A program made the translations under genes and the position numbers. The notes under the pieces were generated by a model. The model was not told the origin of the DNA. It did not search any database and was given only the letters and a program-made list of their open reading frames with translations. Below are positions 1-8,651 of a DNA stretch of 59,447 nucleotides, piece by piece. The stretch comes from SG8-30 sp964406445. GTDB lineage: Bacteria > Pseudomonadota > Gammaproteobacteria > Steroidobacterales > Steroidobacteraceae. The stretch lies in the NCBI GenBank assembly GCA_964406445.1, contig CAYORU010000022.1:1-59447 (forward strand). Direction: 5' to 3'. Within the stretch, counting starts at the first letter, position 1; each line of letters starts with the position of its first letter.

Positions 1-2078
1 CCGCCGCGCCCCTTGCATATTCTCAATCCCAGTCCCAGGAGTTCGCCCGGCTAGACGAGATCGTGGTAACCGCCCGCAAGCGCGATGAAGTGCTGCAGGA
101 CGTGCCGGTCGCGGCAACCGCGTTCGGCGCGGCGGACCTGGATCGGCAGCAGGCCTTTGGCCTCGAGGACCTGCACCTCGCCGTTCCCAACATGACCGTG
201 ACCCGGAACAACACCGGGTCTAACGGCGCGCAGATCTATATCCGGGGCATCGGCCGCGACAACTCGACCTGGAACGAGGAATCGGGCGTCGCCGTGTACG
301 TCGACGACGTCTATTTCTCACAGCAGATCGGCAGCCTGCTGGACTTCATCGAATTCGAGCGCATCGAGGTACTGCGTGGCCCGCAGGGCACGCTCTACGG
401 CAGGAACGCCACCAGCGGTGCGGTGAAGTTCGTCGTCAAGCGGCCGACCTTCGACGGCACTTCTGCCGTGGGCGACGTCACGTTCGGCAGCTTCAATAGA
501 CTCGACGTGCGCGGCGCCGTCAGTTCCGAGATCGTCGACGACGCGCTGGCCGTCAAGCTGGACTTCATCTCGCGCACGGATGACGGATATGTGAGGCGCC
601 CCGCGACCTCAACGCTCGGTCCCAACGAGCGGCTGAACGGCACGAATCGCCAGACTGGCCGATTGGCCGTGCTGTATCGCGCTTCCGAAGCGACCGAGGT
701 CTACTTCACGGCCACCGCCTCGTTCGGTCGAGACGACATCAATTCGCCCATACCCATCGCGGATCCGGATGCCGATGGCGTTTTTACGCCCCGGTTCGGC
801 AGCCGTTTCGTCGCGGATCCCGGTGTCCGCAACGACACCAGGTTCGAGTCGTATGTCGGAAACCTGCAGATTTCCCATGACTTCGGCCCGGTGACGCTGA
901 AGTCCATCACGGCGTACAGGACCGTCGAGGACGAGCTGCGCGGCGACCTGGACGGGTGGGCGCCCATCCCGATCGATTTCGACCAGATTACCGAGTTCGA
1001 TACCTTCACCCAGGAATTCCAGTTCAACGGATCGCTCGGTGAGCGCCTTCAGTACGTGGCTGGTCTCTACTACTTCCGTGAGGATCTCGAGGCCAACGCG
1101 CTCAACGTCTTTCTCGGAAATCTACGCACCCTGAGCGACCAGACCCTCACCAGCTACGCGGCGTACGTGGATGGCAGCTACGCCTTCAATGAGCGCTTTT
1201 CCCTCTCACTGGGCGGCCGGTATACCCGGGACAAGAAGGAGGTGACGCAGTCGGCCCGGCTTCCGAGCGGGGTGTTCCTCTTCCAGGACGTCTCGGGCGA
1301 CAAGAGCTGGACGGAGTTTTCTCCCCGTCTCGCGCTCGACTTCAAGGCCACACCGGATGTGCTGTTTTACGCAAGCTGGTCCGAAGGCTTCAAGTCGGGA
1401 GCCGTCATCGGGGGCCGGCCAGCGACCGCCGACGTGGCCAACGATTTCACGGATCCGGAGACCGCCAAGACAGCGGAGATCGGCGTGAAATCGCAGTGGC
1501 TGGATGACCGGCTGCGCATCAACCTCGCGTTGTTCGACACGGACTACGAGAATCAGCAGGCCAGCTTCCGGGACCCTGCCACCAACATCATGAACGTGGT
1601 CGCCGCGGACGCAAAGATCCGGGGTGCGGAGCTCGAGGCGACTGCGCGACTGGCCGAGCCGCTGACCATCTACCTGACTGCCGGATGGCTCGACTCTGAG
1701 TACAGGAATGTCGATCCCGGGCACCCCGCCTTCGGCCTCGACGTTCAGTTGAAGCAGATTCCCGAGTGGGCCTACAAGATCGGATTCGAGTACCGGCGGC
1801 CCGTCGGCGCCGCGGGCGACTTCGTGCTGGGCGCCAACTATCTTTCGTCGGCCGAAATCCCGCGAGACGTCGCCAACAATCCGATCGTTACGACAGAGGA
1901 GTACCAGACCCTCGACGCCCAGATGAGCTTCGAGAGCCAGGACGGACGCTGGAGGATCTCGCTGTCGGGCGAGAACCTGACTGGAGAGGAGTACTGGACC
2001 ATGGGCACGGCGCCGTTCGCGAGATTCTATGCGCCGGAGCAGGTGTGGGCGCTGAGTCTCCGCTACTCACTCGACTGA
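1..2078 (+). CDS. TonB-dependent outer-membrane receptor, 5' end outside window
   Basis: Outer-membrane 22-strand barrel that imports a ligand using TonB energy. The reading frame is open to the window edge (first complete codon at base 3). It encodes the tail of a signal peptide (APLAYSQ), a TonB box (DEIVVTA) at bases 57-77, and a plug domain with the LRGPQGTLYGRNATSGAV signature. The barrel ends with an aromatic-rich C-terminus (WALSLRYSLD), typical for Bam-dependent insertion. GTG at 63 is not the true start because the TonB box begins before it. The stop overlaps the ATG of the next gene (TGATG), so the two are translationally coupled. The substrate is unknown; the class is common for complex organic ligands in catabolic proteobacteria. 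Confidence 0.93.
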   Translation, partial: AAPLAYSQSQSQEFARLDEIVVTARKRDEVLQDVPVAATAFGAADLDRQQAFGLEDLHLAVPNMTVTRNNTGSNGAQIYIRGIGRDNSTWNEESGVAVYVDDVYFSQQIGSLLDFIEFERIEVLRGPQGTLYGRNATSGAVKFVVKRPTFDGTSAVGDVTFGSFNRLDVRGAVSSEIVDDALAVKLDFISRTDDGYVRRPATSTLGPNERLNGTNRQTGRLAVLYRASEATEVYFTATASFGRDDINSPIPIADPDADGVFTPRFGSRFVADPGVRNDTRFESYVGNLQISHDFGPVTLKSITAYRTVEDELRGDLDGWAPIPIDFDQITEFDTFTQEFQFNGSLGERLQYVAGLYYFREDLEANALNVFLGNLRTLSDQTLTSYAAYVDGSYAFNERFSLSLGGRYTRDKKEVTQSARLPSGVFLFQDVSGDKSWTEFSPRLALDFKATPDVLFYASWSEGFKSGAVIGGRPATADVANDFTDPETAKTAEIGVKSQWLDDRLRINLALFDTDYENQQASFRDPATNIMNVVAADAKIRGAELEATARLAEPLTIYLTAGWLDSEYRNVDPGHPAFGLDVQLKQIPEWAYKIGFEYRRPVGAAGDFVLGANYLSSAEIPRDVANNPIVTTEEYQTLDAQMSFESQDGRWRISLSGENLTGEEYWTMGTAPFARFYAPEQVWALSLRYSLD

Positions 2079-3127
2079 TGGCGAAGGCACGGCCCCGGGT
2101 GGCTGCAGCCGTCGCCGTGGCGGTCGCCGCGTGGCCTGGTGTTGCCGGCGGCGCGGAGGTGCGCCTTCGCGCCCAGCTTCCGGACGCGCCGGAGAGCGTG
2201 GCGTTTGGGCCGGCCGGCAGGCTGTTCGCGACGCTTTACGAGGATGCGGCGGTCGTCGAGATTCTGTCCAACGGCGGCTTCCGGACGGTGGCGACGCTGC
2301 CAGGTCAGGAGTCTGACGTACCAGGACACGCGCTCGGAATCGCGGCCGGGCCGGACGGGAAGCTGTATGTCGCGTACCGGCAGCGCTCATCCCGCGATGT
2401 GGATGATTTCAGCGATCCGAATCATCCGGCGTGTCGCGACGCAACGATCAGACATTCGGGTGTCTATCGCATTGATCCCGACAGCGGAGCCATCCAAGCT
2501 ATCGCCACCCGCGCCGATGGATGGCCCGTCTGCTTCCCGAACGGCATCGCTGTCGACTCACGCGGCCACGTTTATGTGGCCGATTTCACCTACGCCGGCA
2601 TCTGGCGTATCCGGCCCGGGCAGGCGCCCGAGCTCTGGAGCGACCATCCGCTGCTCAACTGGGCTCCAGCGCCCTGGTCGCTGGCACCCTTCGGCGTGAA
2701 CGCCATAGCGCTCGACGCTAGCGGCGAGGCGATCGTCGCCGGCACGGTAGGCACTCCCAGGGTGCTTCGTATCCGGATCGGCAATGATGGACAGGCGGGT
2801 GAGCCAGAAATCGTCCAGTCGGACGGCGGGCCCACCGACGGTGTGACTGTCGCCGCAGACGGCACGATCTTCACGTCCGAGATCCTCCGCAACGAGATTT
2901 GGGCCTTGTCGCCCGACGGCTCGCAGCGCCAGCTGATCGCCAACGACAGGACCGCGCCGCTCGACGGCAACGCCGGCCTGGCCGTTCGCGACGACGTCCT
3001 GTGTGTGGCGAATCTCGGCTTCCCGAAGCCAGATCGCGCCATGAAGGACCGCACGGTCATCTGTTTCAACGGCACCCGTCCATCCTGGCGTGCTGGCGCG
3101 GCGGCGGCGCCAACGCCGGCGCAATGA
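2078..3127 (+). CDS. Exported SMP-30/gluconolactonase-like beta-propeller protein
   Basis: A 349-residue protein with an N-terminal signal peptide (about residues 1-26, ending near AGGAE) and repeated propeller blades. Blade-type motifs are visible: FPNGIAVDSRGHVYVADF, GPDGKLYVAY and TDGVTVAADGTIFTSE. These match the SMP-30/strictosidine-synthase/NHL superfamily, whose members are periplasmic lactonases or esterases binding a divalent metal. The start was chosen at the ATG overlapping the TonB-receptor stop, because the open frame further upstream lies inside that gene. Coupling to a receptor suggests a periplasmic step on the imported ligand; the reaction cannot be assigned. Four Cys residues may form disulfides. 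Confidence 0.82.
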   Translation: MAKARPRVAAAVAVAVAAWPGVAGGAEVRLRAQLPDAPESVAFGPAGRLFATLYEDAAVVEILSNGGFRTVATLPGQESDVPGHALGIAAGPDGKLYVAYRQRSSRDVDDFSDPNHPACRDATIRHSGVYRIDPDSGAIQAIATRADGWPVCFPNGIAVDSRGHVYVADFTYAGIWRIRPGQAPELWSDHPLLNWAPAPWSLAPFGVNAIALDASGEAIVAGTVGTPRVLRIRIGNDGQAGEPEIVQSDGGPTDGVTVAADGTIFTSEILRNEIWALSPDGSQRQLIANDRTAPLDGNAGLAVRDDVLCVANLGFPKPDRAMKDRTVICFNGTRPSWRAGAAAAPTPAQ

Positions 3128-3217
3128 CTTGATAGAGGAAGGACGGCCGGAAATGGCTTCTCCGTCAGGGCCAGGCTCCTTCAATACGCGCTCGCGTGCC
3201 GATTGTCCCGGTGCATC

Positions 3218-3577
3218 ATGACAGGCTACGCACCAGACACCGAGTCACGACCACCGCGCGTAAGTGGTCTGCCCAGCTGTTTCACGTTCCTTTGTCTGGA
3301 TGGCGCCGACGGGACGGCGCGGCGCAGCGCGGCGATTGACGCGCACTTGCGGTTCATCGAATCCGTGTGGCAGCGAATACTCGTGGCCGGACCGCTATAC
3401 GATCCCGGCAGCAAGCTGGTAGGAAGTCTCTACGTGGTCGCCGCGCCCGACGCGACCTCGGCGCGAGCGCTGCTGGAAGCCGACCCGTTCTTCACTGCCG
3501 GCGTCTGGGAAGAGATCCGACTGTTCTCGTACACGCCAGCCGCGGGCACCTGGACAGGCGGACGGATATGGGACTGA
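3218..3577 (+). CDS. YCII-related domain protein
   Basis: A small soluble protein of 119 residues. The central part (FLCLDGADGTARRSAAIDAH ... VAGPLYDP ... GSLYVVAAPDATSARALLEADPF) follows the YCII-like ferredoxin-fold pattern: His in the first helix, GPL turn, and an ALLEADPF-type helix before the last strand. Family members are dimeric and often act on small aromatic or chlorinated intermediates, but most are uncharacterised. ATG at 3218 is chosen over an in-frame TTG at 3203. It lies 90 nt after the beta-propeller gene on the same strand and may belong to the same transcription unit. Confidence 0.75.
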   Translation: MTGYAPDTESRPPRVSGLPSCFTFLCLDGADGTARRSAAIDAHLRFIESVWQRILVAGPLYDPGSKLVGSLYVVAAPDATSARALLEADPFFTAGVWEEIRLFSYTPAAGTWTGGRIWD

Positions 3578-3600
3578 TCTCGGCGCCGGAGCCACACACG

Positions 3601-4044
3601 ATGAGGCCCAGACCCAATCCCCGCTCACTGAGCTGGCGTGTACTGATTTGCGCATTGGCCGCGGCGACCGCGCCGCAGGCATCGACTCCGGAAGCTCCGT
3701 TGCCCGCCCGTGTCGCAGGATGCGAGAAGCCGGCCTACCTGGTGGTCGTCGCCACGATCACGGATCCAGGAAAAGCGCGCAGCTACCTCGACGCACTTCG
3801 GGCTGCAGGCCTGTATCCGCTTAATGCTGGATTTCACATCACCTCCGGTACCTCAGCCAACGTACTCGAGGGAGAAATGTTCAAGAGCCGGCCAATCGTC
3901 GTCGCAAAGTTTCCCTGCGTCGAGGCGGCACGGCAGTTCTGGTACTCGGATGCCTATCAGAAGGACATCCTGCCTCTACGGGCTGGCGCAGGAACGTTCG
4001 ACGTGGCCATCTTCGAGGAACGGATCGACGAGATGCGCCCCTGA
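3601..4044 (+). CDS. Exported DUF1330-family protein
   Basis: A 147-residue protein. Residues 1-30 form a signal-peptide-like segment (RVLICALAAATAPQAST); the rest matches DUF1330, a dimeric ferredoxin-like fold (YLVVVATITDPGKARSYLDA ... RPIVVAKFPCVEAARQFWYSDAYQKDILPLRAGAGTFDVAIFE). The YSDAYQ and final-strand patterns are typical. An exported DUF1330 protein is less common than the cytoplasmic form. It starts 23 nt after the YCII gene, so the four genes from the TonB receptor on probably form one operon. Function unknown; relatives are described as small-molecule-binding or monooxygenase-fold proteins. Confidence 0.75.
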   Translation: MRPRPNPRSLSWRVLICALAAATAPQASTPEAPLPARVAGCEKPAYLVVVATITDPGKARSYLDALRAAGLYPLNAGFHITSGTSANVLEGEMFKSRPIVVAKFPCVEAARQFWYSDAYQKDILPLRAGAGTFDVAIFEERIDEMRP

Positions 4045-4096
4045 CATCTGGCCAAGGGTTACAGGGCCGTCCGCGCCAAAGACAACTCGGCCAGAA

Positions 4097-4678
4097 TCAA
4101 GCTGGGCGACGCGCAAAGCGCTGCCAGCCCATCTTGACCAGCGCGGCAACCAGCAGCAGCGTAGCAATGGCCTGGATGGCGAACAAGGTCGCCAGCTTGG
4201 CGCGCTTGGCAGCAACCATGACTTGCGGCAAAACACCTGCATCAGTGGTATCGCCGGCAATGAGCGCAAGCGCCGTGACGTTCTCGGCCCAGTCGAAGGC
4301 AGTGGCCACCAGCAAGACCGGCCACAATTTCCTCTGATCGATCCTTGAATACACCGGCGGCGAGATCTGCCTCAGTCCGAACGCAATGATTGCGGCGAAC
4401 GCGAGTCCTCCAGCGAGCGGAAACACCATGTCCACTACGAAGAACATTCCGTAGAGGCGGCGGGCCTCGTCGGTGTACTGCGCCAGCTGGACAGACACCT
4501 CGGCTGGCTTCAGGGCGTTTTGCAAGTCCCAAGGCAGATAGCCACCCGCCTCTACCGCGAATGCCGAGCCGATCCTGAACAGGGCAAGCAGCGTCGCCAC
4601 CGCGATGGCGAGGACCGTGACAAAGGCCCATGGCCGTTGGGATAGGCCCGCGATCAGTCGGTTCAACGCCAGGACCAT
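4097..4678 (-). CDS. Integral membrane protein of unknown function
   Basis: A 193-residue protein with four likely transmembrane helices: AFVTVLAIAVATLLALFRIG near the N-terminus, FFVVDMVFPLAGGLAFAAII, LWPVLLVATAFDWAENVTAL and ATLFAIQAIATLLLVAALV. A charged DWAEN motif lies inside the third helix. I do not recognise a named family. ATG at 4678 is preferred over GTG at 4681 because a GGAGAG ribosome-binding site lies about 5 nt upstream. It is convergent with the DUF1330 gene (52 nt gap). Confidence 0.7.
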   Translation of the reverse strand: MVLALNRLIAGLSQRPWAFVTVLAIAVATLLALFRIGSAFAVEAGGYLPWDLQNALKPAEVSVQLAQYTDEARRLYGMFFVVDMVFPLAGGLAFAAIIAFGLRQISPPVYSRIDQRKLWPVLLVATAFDWAENVTALALIAGDTTDAGVLPQVMVAAKRAKLATLFAIQAIATLLLVAALVKMGWQRFARRPA

Positions 4679-4833
4679 CACAACTCTCCAGTTGCCGCGC
4701 CGGAAGGTGAGTCATTGGAGAGTACCGTCCACCTCAGCCGTCTGTCATTCCCGCGCTGCGCCTGCAAGAGCGGCACATGATAGCGGTAGCGTTCGTCGAG
4801 CGACGATGCGGCTGGCACTTTGCGCTCGCTGGA

Positions 4834-5199
4834 TCAGTCCGTGCGTTTTCGGGTCTCACCCGATACCGTGAGAAACGGCCGCATGCTCTCGAGCTGCTTG
4901 GGCCCGATGCCCTGGATCTCAATCAGCGCATCGACGGACTTCCACGGCCGGCCCGCGACGATCTGGGCGGCCCGGGCTGGGCCGATGCCGGGCACCGTCT
5001 CGAGTTCTTCCTCCGTGGCCGTGTTGATATTGACGACCAACGATCCGGACTTCGGATCGAAGTCGGGCAGAAGGTAGCCCACCTGGCGGATCAGGAAGAC
5101 CGTCGCGATGGCCAGGCCGACGATCGTGCCCGCGATGGCAAGCCAGCTTTGCCACTTGTGCCACCAGCGCCGTCGCGGTGTGATGTCAGGAAATTCCAA
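4834..5199 (-). CDS. Membrane-anchored ComEA-like helix-hairpin-helix protein
   Basis: A 121-residue protein with a basic cytoplasmic start, one transmembrane helix (WLAIAGTIVGLAIATVFLI, about residues 20-38) and a C-terminal ComEA-type double HhH domain (VNINTATEEELETVPGIGP ... VDALIEIQGIGPKQLESMRPF). This fold binds double-stranded DNA without sequence specificity; ComEA homologues work in DNA uptake, but many anchored versions are uncharacterised. It begins with TTG (no in-frame ATG nearby). A decayed relative of its 3' half lies at about 10.62-10.73 kb, on the far side of two defence-type genes. Confidence 0.82.
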   Translation of the reverse strand: MEFPDITPRRRWWHKWQSWLAIAGTIVGLAIATVFLIRQVGYLLPDFDPKSGSLVVNINTATEEELETVPGIGPARAAQIVAGRPWKSVDALIEIQGIGPKQLESMRPFLTVSGETRKRTD

Positions 5200-5328
5200 G
5201 CGTCGATCCCTTATGTGATCGCCGTAGTCGAAATCCGCAACCGCTCTCCGTACACCCTGGCAAAAACAAAGTCCATGTAGTTCTAGAACCTATTCACAGC
5301 TGGATATCTGCCCCGGCCGAAGATCGCA

Positions 5329-8300
5329 CTACTCCGACTCCTCCCCAACACCGAGAATGCAGGCTGCTAGCCGCTGGTCGACAGGGTCGAGAGTCGGCAG
5401 GCTCAGGAAAGCATCATAGATTGCCGGTAAAGGCAGCCGATGTTCGCCCATCAGGTCTCGTCTAATGTCCTTCAGCAACAGCGGACGCGAGCGCCGTGGT
5501 GCGGTGAGTCGCGTATACCAGAGGGGGCGAATCAGCTCGAGCCACCGCTCAGCGATCTCGTCCCAGTTGAGCCAGACGTCCGGGTCCGGTGCCTCCAGAA
5601 CGCTCACGATGCTTCGGAGCCGCTCCTCGTCGTCGTGATCGCTGGCAATTGCCGCGTCTTGCCTGTAGCGCTGAAGAATTATGGTCAGCTCATCGACGGC
5701 TCGCTGTTTCCTGCGCGGAAGGAGTCTTCTCTCGGCCTTGTGAACCCGCTCGATCACCTGTTCCAGCCAGTTCATCGCTGGGCGGCCGGGACCGAGATTG
5801 CGCACGTCCGGCCCAAGCCTTCGCCGCAGGGCCCTACAAATGGCCGACAACTCGAGCTCCATCTCATGTTCGGACTCGCGGCAGAACACCCAACGCGGCG
5901 CGCCGACTGAAGAGCCCGAGAAGCAAAGCAAAGCCCAACGCTCCGGCGAATCCACTCTGCACACCCTCGCCGCGACCCGCTCGGCGACATCTCGGTACTC
6001 CTCGTAGACAGCAGGTGAAACCAATGCCTCATCGCCGGTGACGAGTTCCCTTACTGGCGAGAACGCATCGCGAATCTCGTCCCAGGGCCGTGCGGCGGCC
6101 CCTTCAGCTTCGGCGATCAAGGACGCCGGAGTTACCGCCTCGGCCCGACCAGCGATCAGCTGCTCCGGGAGCGGTAAATTGGAGCCCAGCAGTGTCTCGA
6201 CCGCCTCATATCGCTCCAAGAATCGCTCGTCGGAGCGCAATGCGAATTCGCTCGCATCATCGGGCCAATAGACCTCTACTCTCTCGTGCGGGCTGTCCAT
6301 CCGATCGACACGTCCGACCCGTTGCTCCGCAACACGCACAACACTTGGCATGTCGAGGTGAACCACGACAGATGCTTCCTGGAGATTGACGCCCTCCGAC
6401 ATCGCGTCCGAGCAAAGAGCAATCATTCGCCCTTTGCCGGCCCCGCGTTTCATTCGTTCCGAAACTTCGCGACGTGACTTCTTCTGCTCGCCCGTGGCCA
6501 GCACTGGTTCAAGGTCGCTTTGGAGCTCCATTAGGCTGCCGCGAAGGCCCGCCAGAGAGATGGGTCGGCTGTCGAACGCCACAATCATCGAATGGCGGGA
6601 CGCGAGCTTTCGAATCAGCGACGCACGAGCGACTTCGCGGTTCCGGCTAAGCTTCCTTGCGAGCGTCAGAATCCGCTCGTAGAGGCGTTGATCGTGCTCG
6701 CAAGCTGCCCTGTGCGACGCTGAATCGGTGACCCAAGACGGCACCGCAACGGCCAAGAGGCTTCCTGGCGGCCGTCCCGATCGAGCCCGAAGCCGGCCAA
6801 GCACGTCACCCGTCGTCTGCCGCTTGAGGTTGGCATCCAGCCCAGCTTCCCTTAGCGCATTCTCCGTACCCAGTAGGTGTTCCAGGAGCGCCCATTTCGA
6901 GGAGCGGAGGGTTGCCATGACAAGGTATGCGCTGAGCCTGGCAACACCACGAAGGCGGCTGTCCAGATATCGCTCTTCGTCCCATCCCTCACGCCGCAGC
7001 ACCTCCGGCATCTCGATGGGTTTGGCCATTAGGGCCACTCCGATCAGCTGGTCAGCCGCGTCGCGAATCTCCTGGGCCAACTCGCGATCCGTGGTCGACT
7101 CGTGCAGCGAGTACGTCTTCGCGTCGTGTCTTGGGTAGCGACAAGGCTTGTCATGAAGATCCCGGTAGAGTCCCGGCGCGCGGTCGACCATCTCGTTCAG
7201 CATCGACTTCGTCCGCCGAACGGTAAATCTCGCCAACTCTGCGCGAATCAGTTCCTGCTCATGCTGGCTGAGGCTTCGGCCGACATTCGGACGCCGCAGC
7301 AGGCGCTCGAAGGCCTTGAGTGTGCTCTCCGCCAGGTTGTCGGCGCCCAGCATGTCCGCCAAACGAAGAAGGTCGACGGTTCCACGATTAATGGGGGTAG
7401 CCGTAAACAGAATTGTGTGGTCGGCCATGTTGCCGAGAAGAGCGCGCGATCGGCGCGAAGCTGGGTTGAGGAAGTTGTGAGCCTCATCGACGGCCACGAT
7501 GTGAGCCCGGCGAATCGCATCCACGATGTCGCCGTGGTCGGAACTCGCCGAGTAGCTGAGCCGGCCGTGCGATCTGACGACGTAGCTCGATTCCGCCAGC
7601 GTGGACTCTCGCTCCCAATTCTTGGCTACAGCGGGAGGGCAGACAAGTACGGTGCGACCCCCGCGGATGCGACCTGCGCGCGCGTTGCGCTGCTTGAGGG
7701 CCCGAATCAGATGTGCGCCCATGCGCGTCTTCCCGGAGCCGGTGGCGTCGGATACCAACACGCTTCCGACGGACTCGAGAATCCACAGTGCCTGCGCTAT
7801 TCCTTGCTGCTGGGACGGCCACAGAGGCCGGTCGCCAGGCATATGTGAGGCTTCGGCATAGTCGGCCGCCCACTGCCCCTCAAGAAGCTCCGCTGCAGCC
7901 CGGGCGAGGGCCTCCTGCCAAGTAACCCATTGAAGCAGCGACTGCAGCAGCGCTATCAGCTCCTCAGTGTACGGAGCGCCCGCCGACCAATAGTTCTCAG
8001 CGATCTGACGAGTTTCAGCATATCGCTGGGGATCGCTGTCTCGGTCAAACCGTGCATTCGCCTCGAGTTGACGCACGAGCCCCGGCTCGGTGAAGTTGCT
8101 AGAGCCGACGGTCACACCTTGATCGCCCACGTAGATCTTCGCATGCAGGCGGGTGAATCCGTCGCCGAGGTAGCGGGCCTCAGCCGTGCCCGACCGCAAT
8201 TTCTCGACAGCCTCCAGCAATCGTCCGCTCAGCCGCGGCGATATGCCCTCCCTGAGCCAGTAATCTGCGACCTCACGAGGAAACGCCTGGCGAGATACAG

Positions 8301-8595
8301 CGTAACGCTCCGCTTTGCCTGCAGAAGGCTCGGCGCCGAGCAGAAGCCGGACCTTGCCGTGTCCGCGAGGCAGTTCGCCCAGGAAGTTCACGAGATGGTC
8401 GATAGCGGCGTACCCAGCGACGATCAGCGGAGAGTCGGCCGACTTTAGGTCCTCGATTACTTGATCCCTAACGCGATTACGCGACGCGTTGAGCGGAAAC
8501 CGCTTCGGATCAGGCCATGTCAGGCCATCGAGGCTTCGCGCCGTCGCCGGTCCGGCCTGCGCGAAGATGTCGAGCTGTCCAGGCGTCCTTGCCAT
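5329..8595 (-). CDS. PLD-family nuclease fused to SF2/SNF2-type helicase (defence-type)
   Basis: A 1088-residue protein. The N-terminal phospholipase-D-like nuclease domain (about residues 40-205) has one HxK motif at H151/K153 followed by GSSNF (164-168). A superfamily 2 helicase follows: Walker A ATGSGKT at 284-290, DEAH at 370-373, FTATP at 397-401, and in the C-terminal lobe a QRVGRVDR motif VI preceded by SEGVNLQEA. This layout fits ATP-driven DNA translocation coupled to strand cleavage, as in restriction and phage-defence enzymes. The start ATG at 8595 is chosen because the longer frame would run through the neighbouring gene. It lies 56 nt behind the DUF262 gene on the same strand, so both are probably co-transcribed. 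The exact defence family is not recognised. Confidence 0.85.
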   Translation of the reverse strand: MARTPGQLDIFAQAGPATARSLDGLTWPDPKRFPLNASRNRVRDQVIEDLKSADSPLIVAGYAAIDHLVNFLGELPRGHGKVRLLLGAEPSAGKAERYAVSRQAFPREVADYWLREGISPRLSGRLLEAVEKLRSGTAEARYLGDGFTRLHAKIYVGDQGVTVGSSNFTEPGLVRQLEANARFDRDSDPQRYAETRQIAENYWSAGAPYTEELIALLQSLLQWVTWQEALARAAAELLEGQWAADYAEASHMPGDRPLWPSQQQGIAQALWILESVGSVLVSDATGSGKTRMGAHLIRALKQRNARAGRIRGGRTVLVCPPAVAKNWERESTLAESSYVVRSHGRLSYSASSDHGDIVDAIRRAHIVAVDEAHNFLNPASRRSRALLGNMADHTILFTATPINRGTVDLLRLADMLGADNLAESTLKAFERLLRRPNVGRSLSQHEQELIRAELARFTVRRTKSMLNEMVDRAPGLYRDLHDKPCRYPRHDAKTYSLHESTTDRELAQEIRDAADQLIGVALMAKPIEMPEVLRREGWDEERYLDSRLRGVARLSAYLVMATLRSSKWALLEHLLGTENALREAGLDANLKRQTTGDVLGRLRARSGRPPGSLLAVAVPSWVTDSASHRAACEHDQRLYERILTLARKLSRNREVARASLIRKLASRHSMIVAFDSRPISLAGLRGSLMELQSDLEPVLATGEQKKSRREVSERMKRGAGKGRMIALCSDAMSEGVNLQEASVVVHLDMPSVVRVAEQRVGRVDRMDSPHERVEVYWPDDASEFALRSDERFLERYEAVETLLGSNLPLPEQLIAGRAEAVTPASLIAEAEGAAARPWDEIRDAFSPVRELVTGDEALVSPAVYEEYRDVAERVAARVCRVDSPERWALLCFSGSSVGAPRWVFCRESEHEMELELSAICRALRRRLGPDVRNLGPGRPAMNWLEQVIERVHKAERRLLPRRKQRAVDELTIILQRYRQDAAIASDHDDEERLRSIVSVLEAPDPDVWLNWDEIAERWLELIRPLWYTRLTAPRRSRPLLLKDIRRDLMGEHRLPLPAIYDAFLSLPTLDPVDQRLAACILGVGEESE

Positions 8596-8651
8596 TGGTG
8601 GGCCTTTTTCGTCCGGTCTACGCAGCGAATCGGCAGGCTGCCAGCCTGGGC

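Noticed and set aside
5280..5289. GTTCTAGAAC palindrome between the HhH gene and the PLD-helicase gene as a terminator or att site
   Set aside because: Short, with no U-run and no second copy at the other island edge.
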